This document shows, in pieces, positions 1 to 7,135 of a stretch of DNA of 64,000 bases. Location: NCBI RefSeq assembly GCF_030295405.1, contig NZ_AP027080.1, forward strand, positions 3,456,001 to 3,520,000, given 5' to 3'. Made by a program: the position numbers and the translations under genes. Source of the stretch: Mesoterricola silvestris (GTDB lineage Bacteria > Acidobacteriota > Holophagae > Holophagales > Holophagaceae). Positions within the stretch are counted from its first letter, which is position 1. Each line of letters begins with the position of its first letter. Under the pieces are notes generated by a model. That model worked only from the letters and a program-made list of their open reading frames with translations. It had not been told where the DNA came from and made no database searches.

Positions 1-498
1 CCGACGCTGCCCACCCGAGCCCCTTCCACCGAAGCGCATCGTTTCGAGGCCTACCTCCGGAGCAAGAAGCTCAAACTGACGGGCGAGCGCATGGAGATCC
101 TCGCCACTATCTTCCGCAAGGATAGTCACTTCGATGCGGAGGAACTGCACGCCGAACTGAAGACACTCGGACGCGATATCAGCCGCGCGACGGTGTACCG
201 CACCCTGGACCTCCTGGTGCAATGCGGTCTCGTGCGCAAGAGCAGCCTGGGCTCCAGCCACGCCAACTACGAGGCCGCCCATGAGAATGAGCATCATGAT
301 CACCTGATCTGCCTGAGCTGCGGCAAGGTCTTCGAGTTCTACCGCCCCGATCTGGAGACCCTCCAGGACGCCATCTGCCAGGAGCGGAAGTTCAAGCCCC
401 TCCACCACAGCCTCCAGATCTTCGGCCTCTGCGTGGACTGCGTGGACAAGGCCGACGAGAATTCCATCCGCACCAAGGTGGCCCAGATCCATACCTAG
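1..498 (+). CDS. Fur-family metal-responsive transcriptional regulator (5' partial)
   Basis: The reading frame is open from base 1, and the residues before the first in-frame ATG (position 91) still fit the Fur N-terminal helix (FEAYLRSKKLKLTGERMEIL). The true start is therefore upstream of the window. A winged helix follows (DISRATVYRTLDLL is the recognition-helix region). Next come the His-rich regulatory metal site (HENEHHDH) and two CxxC pairs (CLSCG and CVDC) that form the structural zinc site. Family members repress iron, zinc or peroxide-response genes when metal is bound. Residues alone do not separate Fur, Zur and PerR here. The next gene lies 78 bp downstream and is functionally unrelated. 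Confidence 0.93.
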   Translation, partial: PTLPTRAPSTEAHRFEAYLRSKKLKLTGERMEILATIFRKDSHFDAEELHAELKTLGRDISRATVYRTLDLLVQCGLVRKSSLGSSHANYEAAHENEHHDHLICLSCGKVFEFYRPDLETLQDAICQERKFKPLHHSLQIFGLCVDCVDKADENSIRTKVAQIHT

Positions 499-576
499 AA
501 CGCCCGCTGACGGGATGCCCTGGACCTTCCGGGGGTCGGGAAGCCGCGTCCGGGCCGGCGCAGGCGTGGAGGAAGA

Positions 577-1812
577 ATGAACCTGCTCAAGCTTCTGAAG
601 ATCCGCACGCGGCTGCTGGTGATCATCCTGGGCTGCAGCCTGGCGCTGGTGTGCCTCGGCCTGTCGAGCCTCCACTACCTGCGGGCCATGGAGGCCACCC
701 ACGGGGATCCCGCCGCCAACCTCCAGGTGGCCTCCGAGTCCATGCGCGTGACCCTGGCCCTCCTTGCCTTCTTCATCGTGTGCGGCGCGGGCGTCGGCGT
801 CGTCATCAGCATGAGCATCAACTCCTCCCTTTCGCGGATCACCCGCCGCATGCACGACCTCGCCGAGGGCGAGGGCGACCTCACCCAGCGCATCACCATC
901 GAAGGCGCCGACGAACTCAGCCAGTTGGCGGGCTTCATCAACACGTTCATCCACAAGGCCCACGGCACCGTGGCCCGGGCCGTGGCCACGGCCAACGAGA
1001 CGGCGGCCTCCAGCAACGAGCTTTCGGCCATCTCCCGGGATCTGGCGGGCAACGTGACCAGCCAGTGCGAGCTGGCCGAGAACAGCAGCAACCTCATGAC
1101 GGACGTGGCCCGGAACCTCGACGTCACCGAGGAGATGTCCATCACCACCACCGAGACCCTGGAATCCACCGAAAAGGTGCTGGCGGCCTTCGTGGCCACC
1201 CTCACCGAGGTGGGCGGCGTGGTCATCGCCGAGGGCGACAAGCAGTCCCGCATGGCCACCCGCATGAGGGAACTGAGCGAGGACGCCCAGGGCATCAACG
1301 ACGTGCTGGGCATCATCGCGGAAATCGCGAACCAGACCAACCTCCTGGCCCTCAACGCCTCCATCGAGGCCGCCCATGCCCGGGAGGCCGGCAAGGGCTT
1401 CGCGGTGGTGGCCGAGGAGATCCGCAAGCTGGCCGCCAAGACCCAGGGCTCCCTCGTGGAGATCAACATCAACGTGAAGGAGGTCGTGGACGGCATCGAG
1501 GCCATGTGCGCCGAGACGGACCGCGCCTCCATGCAGATGGTGGGCGTTTCCGACCGCACCCGCCACCTCCTGGAGGACGCGGACACCACCGGCACCAAGC
1601 TCAAGGACTCCGTCACCACCTCGTCCGACCTGGTGCGCAAGACCACCTACATCGCCACCCGCACCAAGGATCTCATCGAGACCATGAACAGCCTGGTGGA
1701 CCTCTCCAACCGGAACAAGGACGCCGCCCGCGGCGTGGAGACCGTTTCCACGAACCTCGCCGCGAAATCCGAGGACCTGCGAAGCTCCCTGAACCATTTC
1801 CGGGTGAACTAG
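577..1812 (+). CDS. Methyl-accepting chemotaxis protein with a minimal periplasmic loop
   Basis: 411 residues. Two membrane helices (about 13-33 and 58-80) enclose only about 25 residues, far too few for an ordinary ligand-binding domain. A HAMP segment follows (about 80-135), then a long coiled-coil signalling domain. The conserved hairpin tip is at about 246-285 ([32 protein letters not shown]). Such receptors pass signals to CheA/CheW. With so small a loop this one may sense membrane state, or work with a separate binding partner. The ATG is preceded by GGAGGAAG. It is separated from adenosine deaminase by a repeat-filled gap. Confidence 0.93.
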   Translation: MNLLKLLKIRTRLLVIILGCSLALVCLGLSSLHYLRAMEATHGDPAANLQVASESMRVTLALLAFFIVCGAGVGVVISMSINSSLSRITRRMHDLAEGEGDLTQRITIEGADELSQLAGFINTFIHKAHGTVARAVATANETAASSNELSAISRDLAGNVTSQCELAENSSNLMTDVARNLDVTEEMSITTTETLESTEKVLAAFVATLTEVGGVVIAEGDKQSRMATRMRELSEDAQGINDVLGIIAEIANQTNLLALNASIEAAHAREAGKGFAVVAEEIRKLAAKTQGSLVEININVKEVVDGIEAMCAETDRASMQMVGVSDRTRHLLEDADTTGTKLKDSVTTSSDLVRKTTYIATRTKDLIETMNSLVDLSNRNKDAARGVETVSTNLAAKSEDLRSSLNHFRVN

Positions 1813-1819
1813 GAAGCGC

Positions 1820-2237
1820 ACGTGTCCCGGACGTTCGCCCCGGTTCGTCGTCGCCGGCGGGGCCGGCGCCGACGGAATGACCCCGTCCGGTGTGCGAGGG
1901 CCGTGTTGCACCTTCTGGCCCCGGCCGGGCATGGAATCGCTACGAGTCTTCCAGCCCGTTAGTGGGGTCGCATCGACGCAAAGCTTGCCCTTGCGCCCAA
2001 TTCCCATTTCTTCAAGCCATCTTCACAAATCAACGTCGGCGCTGACCACCCAGCTCCCCGATCACTCGCAGCGTGCCCCCAAGGCATAGGCCCTCCCGGG
2101 GAGCCCCCTAACCGCCCCCCCCCACCGCCCATCGAAGCAGGAATGCGGCAGCACCCCTCCCCAGTCCCAAGGAGGTTGCCTTCCCGTCGGCGCAGCTTGC
2201 CTGCGCCGACGAACCGGGGCGAACGTCCGGGACACGT
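1820..2237. repeat. Family A inverted-repeat element (REPIN-like)
   Basis: Perfect 31-bp inverted arms lie at 1820-1850 and 2207-2237. Each is followed inwards by a GC-rich hairpin. The right one is a perfect 10-bp stem (2186-2195 with 2201-2210, loop CTTGC); the left one (about 1847-1873) is less perfect. The loop core GCAGCTTGCCTGC matches the hairpins of the element at 62.3 kb, so I group them. The spacer contains runs of C and no convincing gene. Small ORFs here lack homology signals and sit inside the repeats. The 559-bp gap between the chemoreceptor and adenosine deaminase is otherwise empty. Confidence 0.8.
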
Positions 2238-2371
2238 ACAACCCCATGGCCCTCACCACCCGATCCCGGATGAGGGATTTCTGGAACTCCTGGAAGAGCT
2301 GAGCCTTCGGGAACTCTTCGGGGCCCGCCATCAGGCATAGAAGAAAACTACCCCATCCGCTAAACTGAGGG

Positions 2372-3439
2372 ATGCGAAAACTCACTTTAGAAGACATCCA
2401 GCGCCTCCCCAAGACGGATCTGCACGTTCATTTGGACGGCAGTTTGCGTCTCTCCACCATCCTCGAGCTGGCCCAGGAGCAGGGCGTCACCCTGCCGGGC
2501 ACCACCATCGAGACCCTGCGCCCCTTCGTGGAAGTGGGCGAGGAGTGCACGTCCCTGGTGGACTACCTCAAGGCCTTCGACGTCACCCTGTCGGTGATGC
2601 AGACCTACGATTCCCTGGTGCGCACCGCCTACGAGCTGGCCGCCGACGCGGCGGCGGAGAACGTCCGGTACCTGGAAGTGCGCTACAGCCCCATCCTCCA
2701 CCAGCAGAAGGGCCTCACCCTGCACCACATCGTGCAGGCCGTGGTGGAGGGGCTCGCCCAGGCGGAAAAGGAATTCAATATCAAGACCGGCGTCATCCTC
2801 TGCGGCATCCGGCACATCAGCCCCGAGCTGTCCAACCGCCTGGCGGACCTCACCGTCGCCTTCAAGAACAAGGGCGTGGTGGGCTTCGACCTGGCCGGGG
2901 CGGAGGAGGACTTCCCCGCCAAGAAGCACCGGGAGGCCTTCAGCCGCGTGCTGGCCAACAACATCAACTGCACCCTCCACGCCGGCGAGGCGTACGGGCC
3001 CGAGAGCATCCACCAGGCCATCCACCTGTGCGGCGCCCACCGCATCGGCCACGGCGTGCGCCTCATCGAGAACGGCGACCTGCTCAACTACGTGAACGAC
3101 CACCGCATCCCCCTGGAGTGCTGCCCCTCCTCCAATGTCCAGACCCGGGCCGTGCGCACCATGGCCGAGCACCCCATCCGCCTCTTCTACGACCTGGGCC
3201 TGCGGGTGACCGTGAACACGGACAACCGCATGGTCACCCGCACCACCGTCAGCGAGGAGTACCTCCACCTGCACGAGACCCTCGGCTTCACCCTGGACGA
3301 GATCAAGGAGCTCATCATCATGGGCTTCAAGAGCGCCTTCCTCCCCTACGCCGTGAAGCGGGCCCTGCTGTCGGACGTGGTGAACGAGCTGAAATCCTTC
3401 CAGCCCCACAGCCTGGAGAGCAAGAAGGAACAGCTCTAG
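2372..3439 (+). CDS. add: Adenosine deaminase
   Basis: 355 residues, the usual length. Hydrolytic deamination of (deoxy)adenosine to inosine in purine salvage. Visible signatures are the metal-binding DLHVHLDGS at residues 16-24 (H18, H20), the catalytic HAGE at about 203-206, HRIGHGVRL after it, and the late metal aspartate in VNTDNR at about 281-286. The ATG follows TGAGGG. The family also includes aminodeoxyfutalosine deaminase of menaquinone synthesis, which shares these motifs. No mqn genes lie nearby, so adenosine is the better guess. The next gene starts 26 bp downstream. Confidence 0.88.
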   Translation: MRKLTLEDIQRLPKTDLHVHLDGSLRLSTILELAQEQGVTLPGTTIETLRPFVEVGEECTSLVDYLKAFDVTLSVMQTYDSLVRTAYELAADAAAENVRYLEVRYSPILHQQKGLTLHHIVQAVVEGLAQAEKEFNIKTGVILCGIRHISPELSNRLADLTVAFKNKGVVGFDLAGAEEDFPAKKHREAFSRVLANNINCTLHAGEAYGPESIHQAIHLCGAHRIGHGVRLIENGDLLNYVNDHRIPLECCPSSNVQTRAVRTMAEHPIRLFYDLGLRVTVNTDNRMVTRTTVSEEYLHLHETLGFTLDEIKELIIMGFKSAFLPYAVKRALLSDVVNELKSFQPHSLESKKEQL

Positions 3440-3465
3440 GTTATACTTGATCGCAGAGGTCGGAA

Positions 3466-4461
3466 TTGCTGAACCGCTTCAATGCCTTTCTCGAGAACCA
3501 GGACCGGATCCTGTTGACCACCCATGAGAATCCGGACGGGGACGGCATCGGCGCCATGGTGGGCCTGGCCCACTACCTGAAGGCCCGGGGCAAGGAGGTG
3601 CGCATCGTGGTGCACCCCCGGCTGCCGGACTTCCTGGCCTTCCTGGACCCGGGCGGCTGGGTGGAGGCCCTGGACCTGGATGGGCGGCACCGGGACCTGG
3701 CCGCCTGGCCCAGCACCTGGATCATCGTGGACGCCTCCGAGCCCCACCGCCTGGGCCCCCTGCTCCCCGCCTTCCAGGCCACCCCCGCCGTCACCGCCTG
3801 CCTGGATCACCACCTGAAGGACGCCCCCGCGGGGTTCCGGGAGGAATTCACGGATCCCACGGCCTCCGCCAGCGCCGAGCTGGTGTACGAACTGGCGGTG
3901 GCCCACATGCCCCTTCCCCTGCCCGCTCCCATGGCCGACGCCCTGTACGCCGGGGTGGTGGAGGACACGGGCAATTTCCGGTTCTCCAACGCCACCGCCA
4001 AGGTCCACCGCATGGCCGCCCAGCTCATCGAGCAGGGGGTAGCGCCCGCCCGCATTTATCAGAACCTCTACCACCAGGGGCGGCTGGAAAAGCTCCGCCT
4101 GACCGGACGGGCCTTCGACAAGCTGGTCCTCCAGGGCCAGGGCCGCTACGCCCGCATCAGCCTCACCCAGGCCGACCTGGACGCCTGCGGGGCGAACCAT
4201 GACGACATGGAGACCCTGGTGAACCGCCCCCTGGAACTGAAGGGGGTGGAGGTGTCCTGCCTGCTCTATGAGCTGGCGGACGGCCGCGTCAAGGCGAGCC
4301 TCCGTTCAAGAGAACAAGCCAATGTCAACCAGGTCTGCCGCCGCTTCGGCGGGGGCGGCCACCGCCTGGCCTCGGGCGCCAAGCTGGACGGCCCTCTGTC
4401 CAAGGCCCAGAATGAGATGGACGCCGCCGTGCTCGCCCAGTTGGAAGCCGACTTCGCCTGA
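3466..4461 (+). CDS. DHH/DHHA1 phosphoesterase, NrnA-like oligoribonuclease / pAp phosphatase
   Basis: 331 residues from a TTG start; TTG is the only start that keeps the N-terminal strand. The DHH domain shows HENPDGDGIGA at about 20-30 and the signature DHH at about 115-117. The C-terminal DHHA1 domain ends with GGGGHRLASGAKL at about 295, which binds substrate. NrnA proteins degrade 2-5-mer RNA and dephosphorylate 3'-phosphoadenosine 5'-phosphate in the cytoplasm. Length and motif order fit NrnA better than RecJ, which is longer. It lies between add and ribA on the same strand and may be co-transcribed with both. Confidence 0.88.
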   Translation: MLNRFNAFLENQDRILLTTHENPDGDGIGAMVGLAHYLKARGKEVRIVVHPRLPDFLAFLDPGGWVEALDLDGRHRDLAAWPSTWIIVDASEPHRLGPLLPAFQATPAVTACLDHHLKDAPAGFREEFTDPTASASAELVYELAVAHMPLPLPAPMADALYAGVVEDTGNFRFSNATAKVHRMAAQLIEQGVAPARIYQNLYHQGRLEKLRLTGRAFDKLVLQGQGRYARISLTQADLDACGANHDDMETLVNRPLELKGVEVSCLLYELADGRVKASLRSREQANVNQVCRRFGGGGHRLASGAKLDGPLSKAQNEMDAAVLAQLEADFA

Positions 4462-4545
4462 TCATCCCCGGATCGCTTGCCTATCCGCCCCGATCCCTTT
4501 TTCGCACCTATTCAACGGCTCCATTCACGAATCGCAGACAGCGGA

Positions 4546-5241
4546 ATGAAACGCATGGCCCCCAAAGACAGCAGCAGCGCCCCCCACCTTGAGCTTGGAC
4601 CCGAATCCCCCCTGGAAGTGGTGACGCGCTTCGAGACCGAGGCGGTTCCCTTCGTGGCCAAGGCCAACGTGCCCTCCATCTTCGGCAAGTACGTCGTGTA
4701 CGGGTTCCTGGAAAAGATGACCGGCAAGGAGCACCTGGCCATCGTGGCCGGGGACATCGACGCCCGCAAGCGAGTCAATGTCCGCATCCACAGCGAATGC
4801 TGGACCGGCGACGTGCTGGGCAGCCTCAAGTGCGATTGCCGGGCCCAGCTGGAATCCGCCCTGCGCTTCGTGGGCGAGCATGGCGGCATCGTGCTCTACC
4901 TGCGCCAGGAGGGCCGGGGCATCGGCCTCCTGAACAAGCTCAAGGCCTACGCGCTCCAGGAGCAGGGCTTCGACACCGTGGAGGCCAACCACGAGCTGGG
5001 CTTCGCGGACGATCTGCGGACCTACGAATCCGCGGTGGAGATGCTGAGGTTCTTCGGCATCCGCAAGGTGCGGCTGCTGACCAACAATCCCCGGAAGATC
5101 CATGCCCTGGAGGGGGCCGGGATCCACGTGCAGCGGGAGGCCCACCAGCTGGCCTCCAACCCCTACAACTTGAAGTACCTGAAGACCAAGGCCAACAAGT
5201 CGGGGCACATGCTGGACTTCAAGGAAGATCCGAAGCTGTAG
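4546..5241 (+). CDS. ribA: GTP cyclohydrolase II (riboflavin synthesis)
   Basis: 231 residues from the ATG at 4546. An upstream ATG at 4477 would add unconserved residues. The enzyme opens the imidazole ring of GTP, giving the first pyrimidine intermediate of riboflavin plus formate and pyrophosphate. The zinc ligands are in SECWTGDVLGSLKCDC, at about 82-98 (Cys, then CxC). RQEGRGIGL at about 119 binds GTP phosphates, and a conserved tail (LLTNNPRKI) follows. It is a stand-alone RibA with no fused RibB domain. It converges on the next gene with a 9-bp gap. Confidence 0.92.
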   Translation: MKRMAPKDSSSAPHLELGPESPLEVVTRFETEAVPFVAKANVPSIFGKYVVYGFLEKMTGKEHLAIVAGDIDARKRVNVRIHSECWTGDVLGSLKCDCRAQLESALRFVGEHGGIVLYLRQEGRGIGLLNKLKAYALQEQGFDTVEANHELGFADDLRTYESAVEMLRFFGIRKVRLLTNNPRKIHALEGAGIHVQREAHQLASNPYNLKYLKTKANKSGHMLDFKEDPKL

Positions 5242-5250
5242 GGCCGGGTC

Positions 5251-5820
5251 CTACTCGTCCCGGCGGGGGAGGATAAGGCTGCGCTGCACGCGCTCCAGGT
5301 TGCCGTGGAGGCGCACCAGCTTCCAGGCCAGGATCATGGCGTAGCCGAGCCAGACCCAGAGGAGGCGCGGGTCGCAGGGGGTGCGCTTCAGGGGCTCCAG
5401 GCCCAGGTCGATGCGCAGGCCGTACAGGAACCACACCACCACGCCGAAGGCGATGAGGAGATGGCCCCAGCGGATCCAGTAGGGGCGGAGGCACTCCTGG
5501 GTCTTCCACTTGAGCAGGAGCCAGCGTTCCATGACGGGGGTCCGGGCCTCGGCGAAGTTCAGGGCCACGAGCAGGTCCACCAGGGGGGCGTAGTTGTGGA
5601 CCTTCAGCTCGGCCAGTTCCTCGTCGCCGTTCACCTTGCGCAGGAAGGCGGAGCGGATCTTGCCCACGCACTCCTCCCAGGGGGCCTCCTCCCGCTGCAG
5701 GGCCAGGTGCAGGCGCACCAGGCCCACCCACAGGAGGGCCTGCCAGAGCAGGACGCCCCACAGCGAGAGGCCCTGCCAGCCGTGATTGCGGGCCAGTTCC
5801 AGAAAGCGGCTCAGATCCAT
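5251..5820 (-). CDS. Hypothetical three-helix membrane protein
   Basis: 189 residues. Hydrophobic segments lie near 14-40, 125-143 and 160-178, with a charged central part. I do not recognise a family. The start at 5820 is preferred because AGAGGGACTAGGG sits just before it and it begins 2 bp after the stop of the upstream gene. A start at 5850 would overlap that gene by 28 bp. It is the last gene of a minus-strand run with the SirB1-like gene, a coiled-coil membrane protein and a PP2C phosphatase. Confidence 0.75.
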   Translation of the reverse strand: MDLSRFLELARNHGWQGLSLWGVLLWQALLWVGLVRLHLALQREEAPWEECVGKIRSAFLRKVNGDEELAELKVHNYAPLVDLLVALNFAEARTPVMERWLLLKWKTQECLRPYWIRWGHLLIAFGVVVWFLYGLRIDLGLEPLKRTPCDPRLLWVWLGYAMILAWKLVRLHGNLERVQRSLILPRRDE

Positions 5821-5822
5821 CC

Positions 5823-6617
5823 CTAGTCCCTCTGCAGTTTCTCCAGCCACTGGACCAGCTCGGGGTCCCCCTCGGGGCTGAGCCGGATGGCCTCCTGGAG
5901 ATCGAGCATACCCTGGGCCGATTCGCCCCGCTTGAACCGCACGAAGGCCCGGTCCCGGTACGAGGTGCTTTCGCCGGGGTTCAGGAGCACCAGGTGGGTG
6001 GCGGTCCAGATGGCCTCGTCCCAGTTGCCGGTGCGCACGTAGCGCACGTGGAGGTTGCGCACCAGCCGGCCCAGGATCGCCCGGTTGGCCACGGGGGCCA
6101 GCATGGAGGGGTGGAAGACGGCCCGGCCCCCGGTGGACTGCTCCACCAGCCAGGCAGCGTCCTCCTCGCCCACGCCGCGCCCGCCGTTGAAGGCGTCGAA
6201 GTAGAGGGTGCCCATGTCCAGCTGGATGCCGGAGATGAAGTGCCCGGGGAGCCCCACGCCGATGGCCCGGAACCCCAGGCGCCGCGCCGCCTCGATCCAG
6301 AGGATGGAGAGGGTGATGGGCATGCCCCGCCGGCGCTCGATGACCCGGGGCAGGGCCGCGTTGGCCGGGTCGTCATAGGTCTCCCGGTCCCCCTGGAGGC
6401 CCACGTCCTGGAACAGGTAGGTGTTGAGGGCATCGATGCCCCCGTGGACCGTCCAGGGCAAGGGCATGCGCCCGGCCAAGGCATCGGCCCAGGCGTCCAC
6501 GGTGGCCACCACGGGCGCGGGGTCCTCCTCGCCCAGCATCGGTCCCACCGCCAGGACCGCCCCCTCCAGGAGCCGGTGGCACTCCGGATCCGACTGGAGG
6601 TACTCGTGCAGGGACAT
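5823..6617 (-). CDS. SirB1-family transglutaminase-like/TPR protein
   Basis: 264 residues. The N-terminal part resembles the SirB1/transglutaminase-like fold (LNTYLFQDVGLQGDRETYDD, then RRGMPITLSILWIEAARRLG and GVGLPGHFI). In this family the classic protease-type Cys is usually missing, and I see no Cys here. The C-terminal third (about 195-260) reads as TPR-type helices. Family function is poorly defined; SirB1 genes often sit beside methyltransferase or membrane genes. The start at 6617 lies 3 bp from the stop of the preceding gene, indicating translational coupling in the minus-strand operon. Confidence 0.82.
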   Translation of the reverse strand: MSLHEYLQSDPECHRLLEGAVLAVGPMLGEEDPAPVVATVDAWADALAGRMPLPWTVHGGIDALNTYLFQDVGLQGDRETYDDPANAALPRVIERRRGMPITLSILWIEAARRLGFRAIGVGLPGHFISGIQLDMGTLYFDAFNGGRGVGEEDAAWLVEQSTGGRAVFHPSMLAPVANRAILGRLVRNLHVRYVRTGNWDEAIWTATHLVLLNPGESTSYRDRAFVRFKRGESAQGMLDLQEAIRLSPEGDPELVQWLEKLQRD

Positions 6618-6619
6618 GG

Positions 6620-7135
6620 TTACCGGTTCCTGAGCCAGGCGCGCAGGATCAGCGCCAGGAGGGCCAGCACCACCCCGCCCCAGATGAAGGGCCGCCATTT
6701 GTTCTGCTCGGCCTCCAGGCGCTTCTTCTCCTCGGCCTTGCGGTAGTTCTCCGCGATGGAGAGCTTGGCCTGGGCGTCCCGGGCCTTCTCCACGGCCTCG
6801 CGTTCGCTCTTGCGCTGGTCCTCCATCTCCTTGCGCACGCCCTGGTCCCCGTCCTGTTCCTGGAGCCGCACCCGCTGGACGCCGCGCCGGGGGCGGACCC
6901 GGCGGGAGGAGGGGCTCAGGGTGCCGTCCGTGGCGCCCTGGTCGAAATTGCCCTGGAAGTTGTCCAGGCTCTCGGTGAGGTCCTGCATGTCCTGGCGCAG
7001 GCCCGTGAGGGTCCCGTACTGGCGCTCCAGCATGCTGCCCTGCATCCAGAGGAGGCCCACCTGCAGGAGCAGGAGGGCGGCGATGGAGCCCAGGAGCCAG
7101 GAGGGTTGGGGCTTGGGGGTGGGTTCGGTGCTCAT
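6620..7135 (-). CDS. Hypothetical double-anchored coiled-coil membrane protein
   Basis: 171 residues. One helix lies near the N-terminus (about 12-32) and another near the C-terminus (about 150-167). Between them is a charged, Lys/Glu/Gln-rich stretch (about 85-145) likely to form a coiled coil, preceded by a basic Arg-rich patch. No family recognised. Its start overlaps the stop of the PP2C phosphatase gene by four bases, so the two proteins are probably made together. A structural or adaptor role beside the phosphatase is speculation. Confidence 0.7.
   Translation of the reverse strand: MSTEPTPKPQPSWLLGSIAALLLLQVGLLWMQGSMLERQYGTLTGLRQDMQDLTESLDNFQGNFDQGATDGTLSPSSRRVRPRRGVQRVRLQEQDGDQGVRKEMEDQRKSEREAVEKARDAQAKLSIAENYRKAEEKKRLEAEQNKWRPFIWGGVVLALLALILRAWLRNR

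Noticed and set aside
675-1646. Long open frame antisense to the chemoreceptor gene
   Set aside because: It is a high-GC shadow of the real gene: Arg/Ala/Ser-rich, no domain, no ribosome site. The same reasoning removes the long frames opposite add, the PP2C gene, the hybrid kinase, the MgtC genes, uvrC and the giant fusion.
1877-2412. Small ORFs in the gap before adenosine deaminase
   Set aside because: They lie within the inverted repeat and use untypical codons; none has a start signal plus a recognisable domain.
2372-3439. Aminodeoxyfutalosine deaminase of the futalosine pathway
   Set aside because: Motifs are shared with adenosine deaminase and no mqn genes are nearby; kept only as an alternative.
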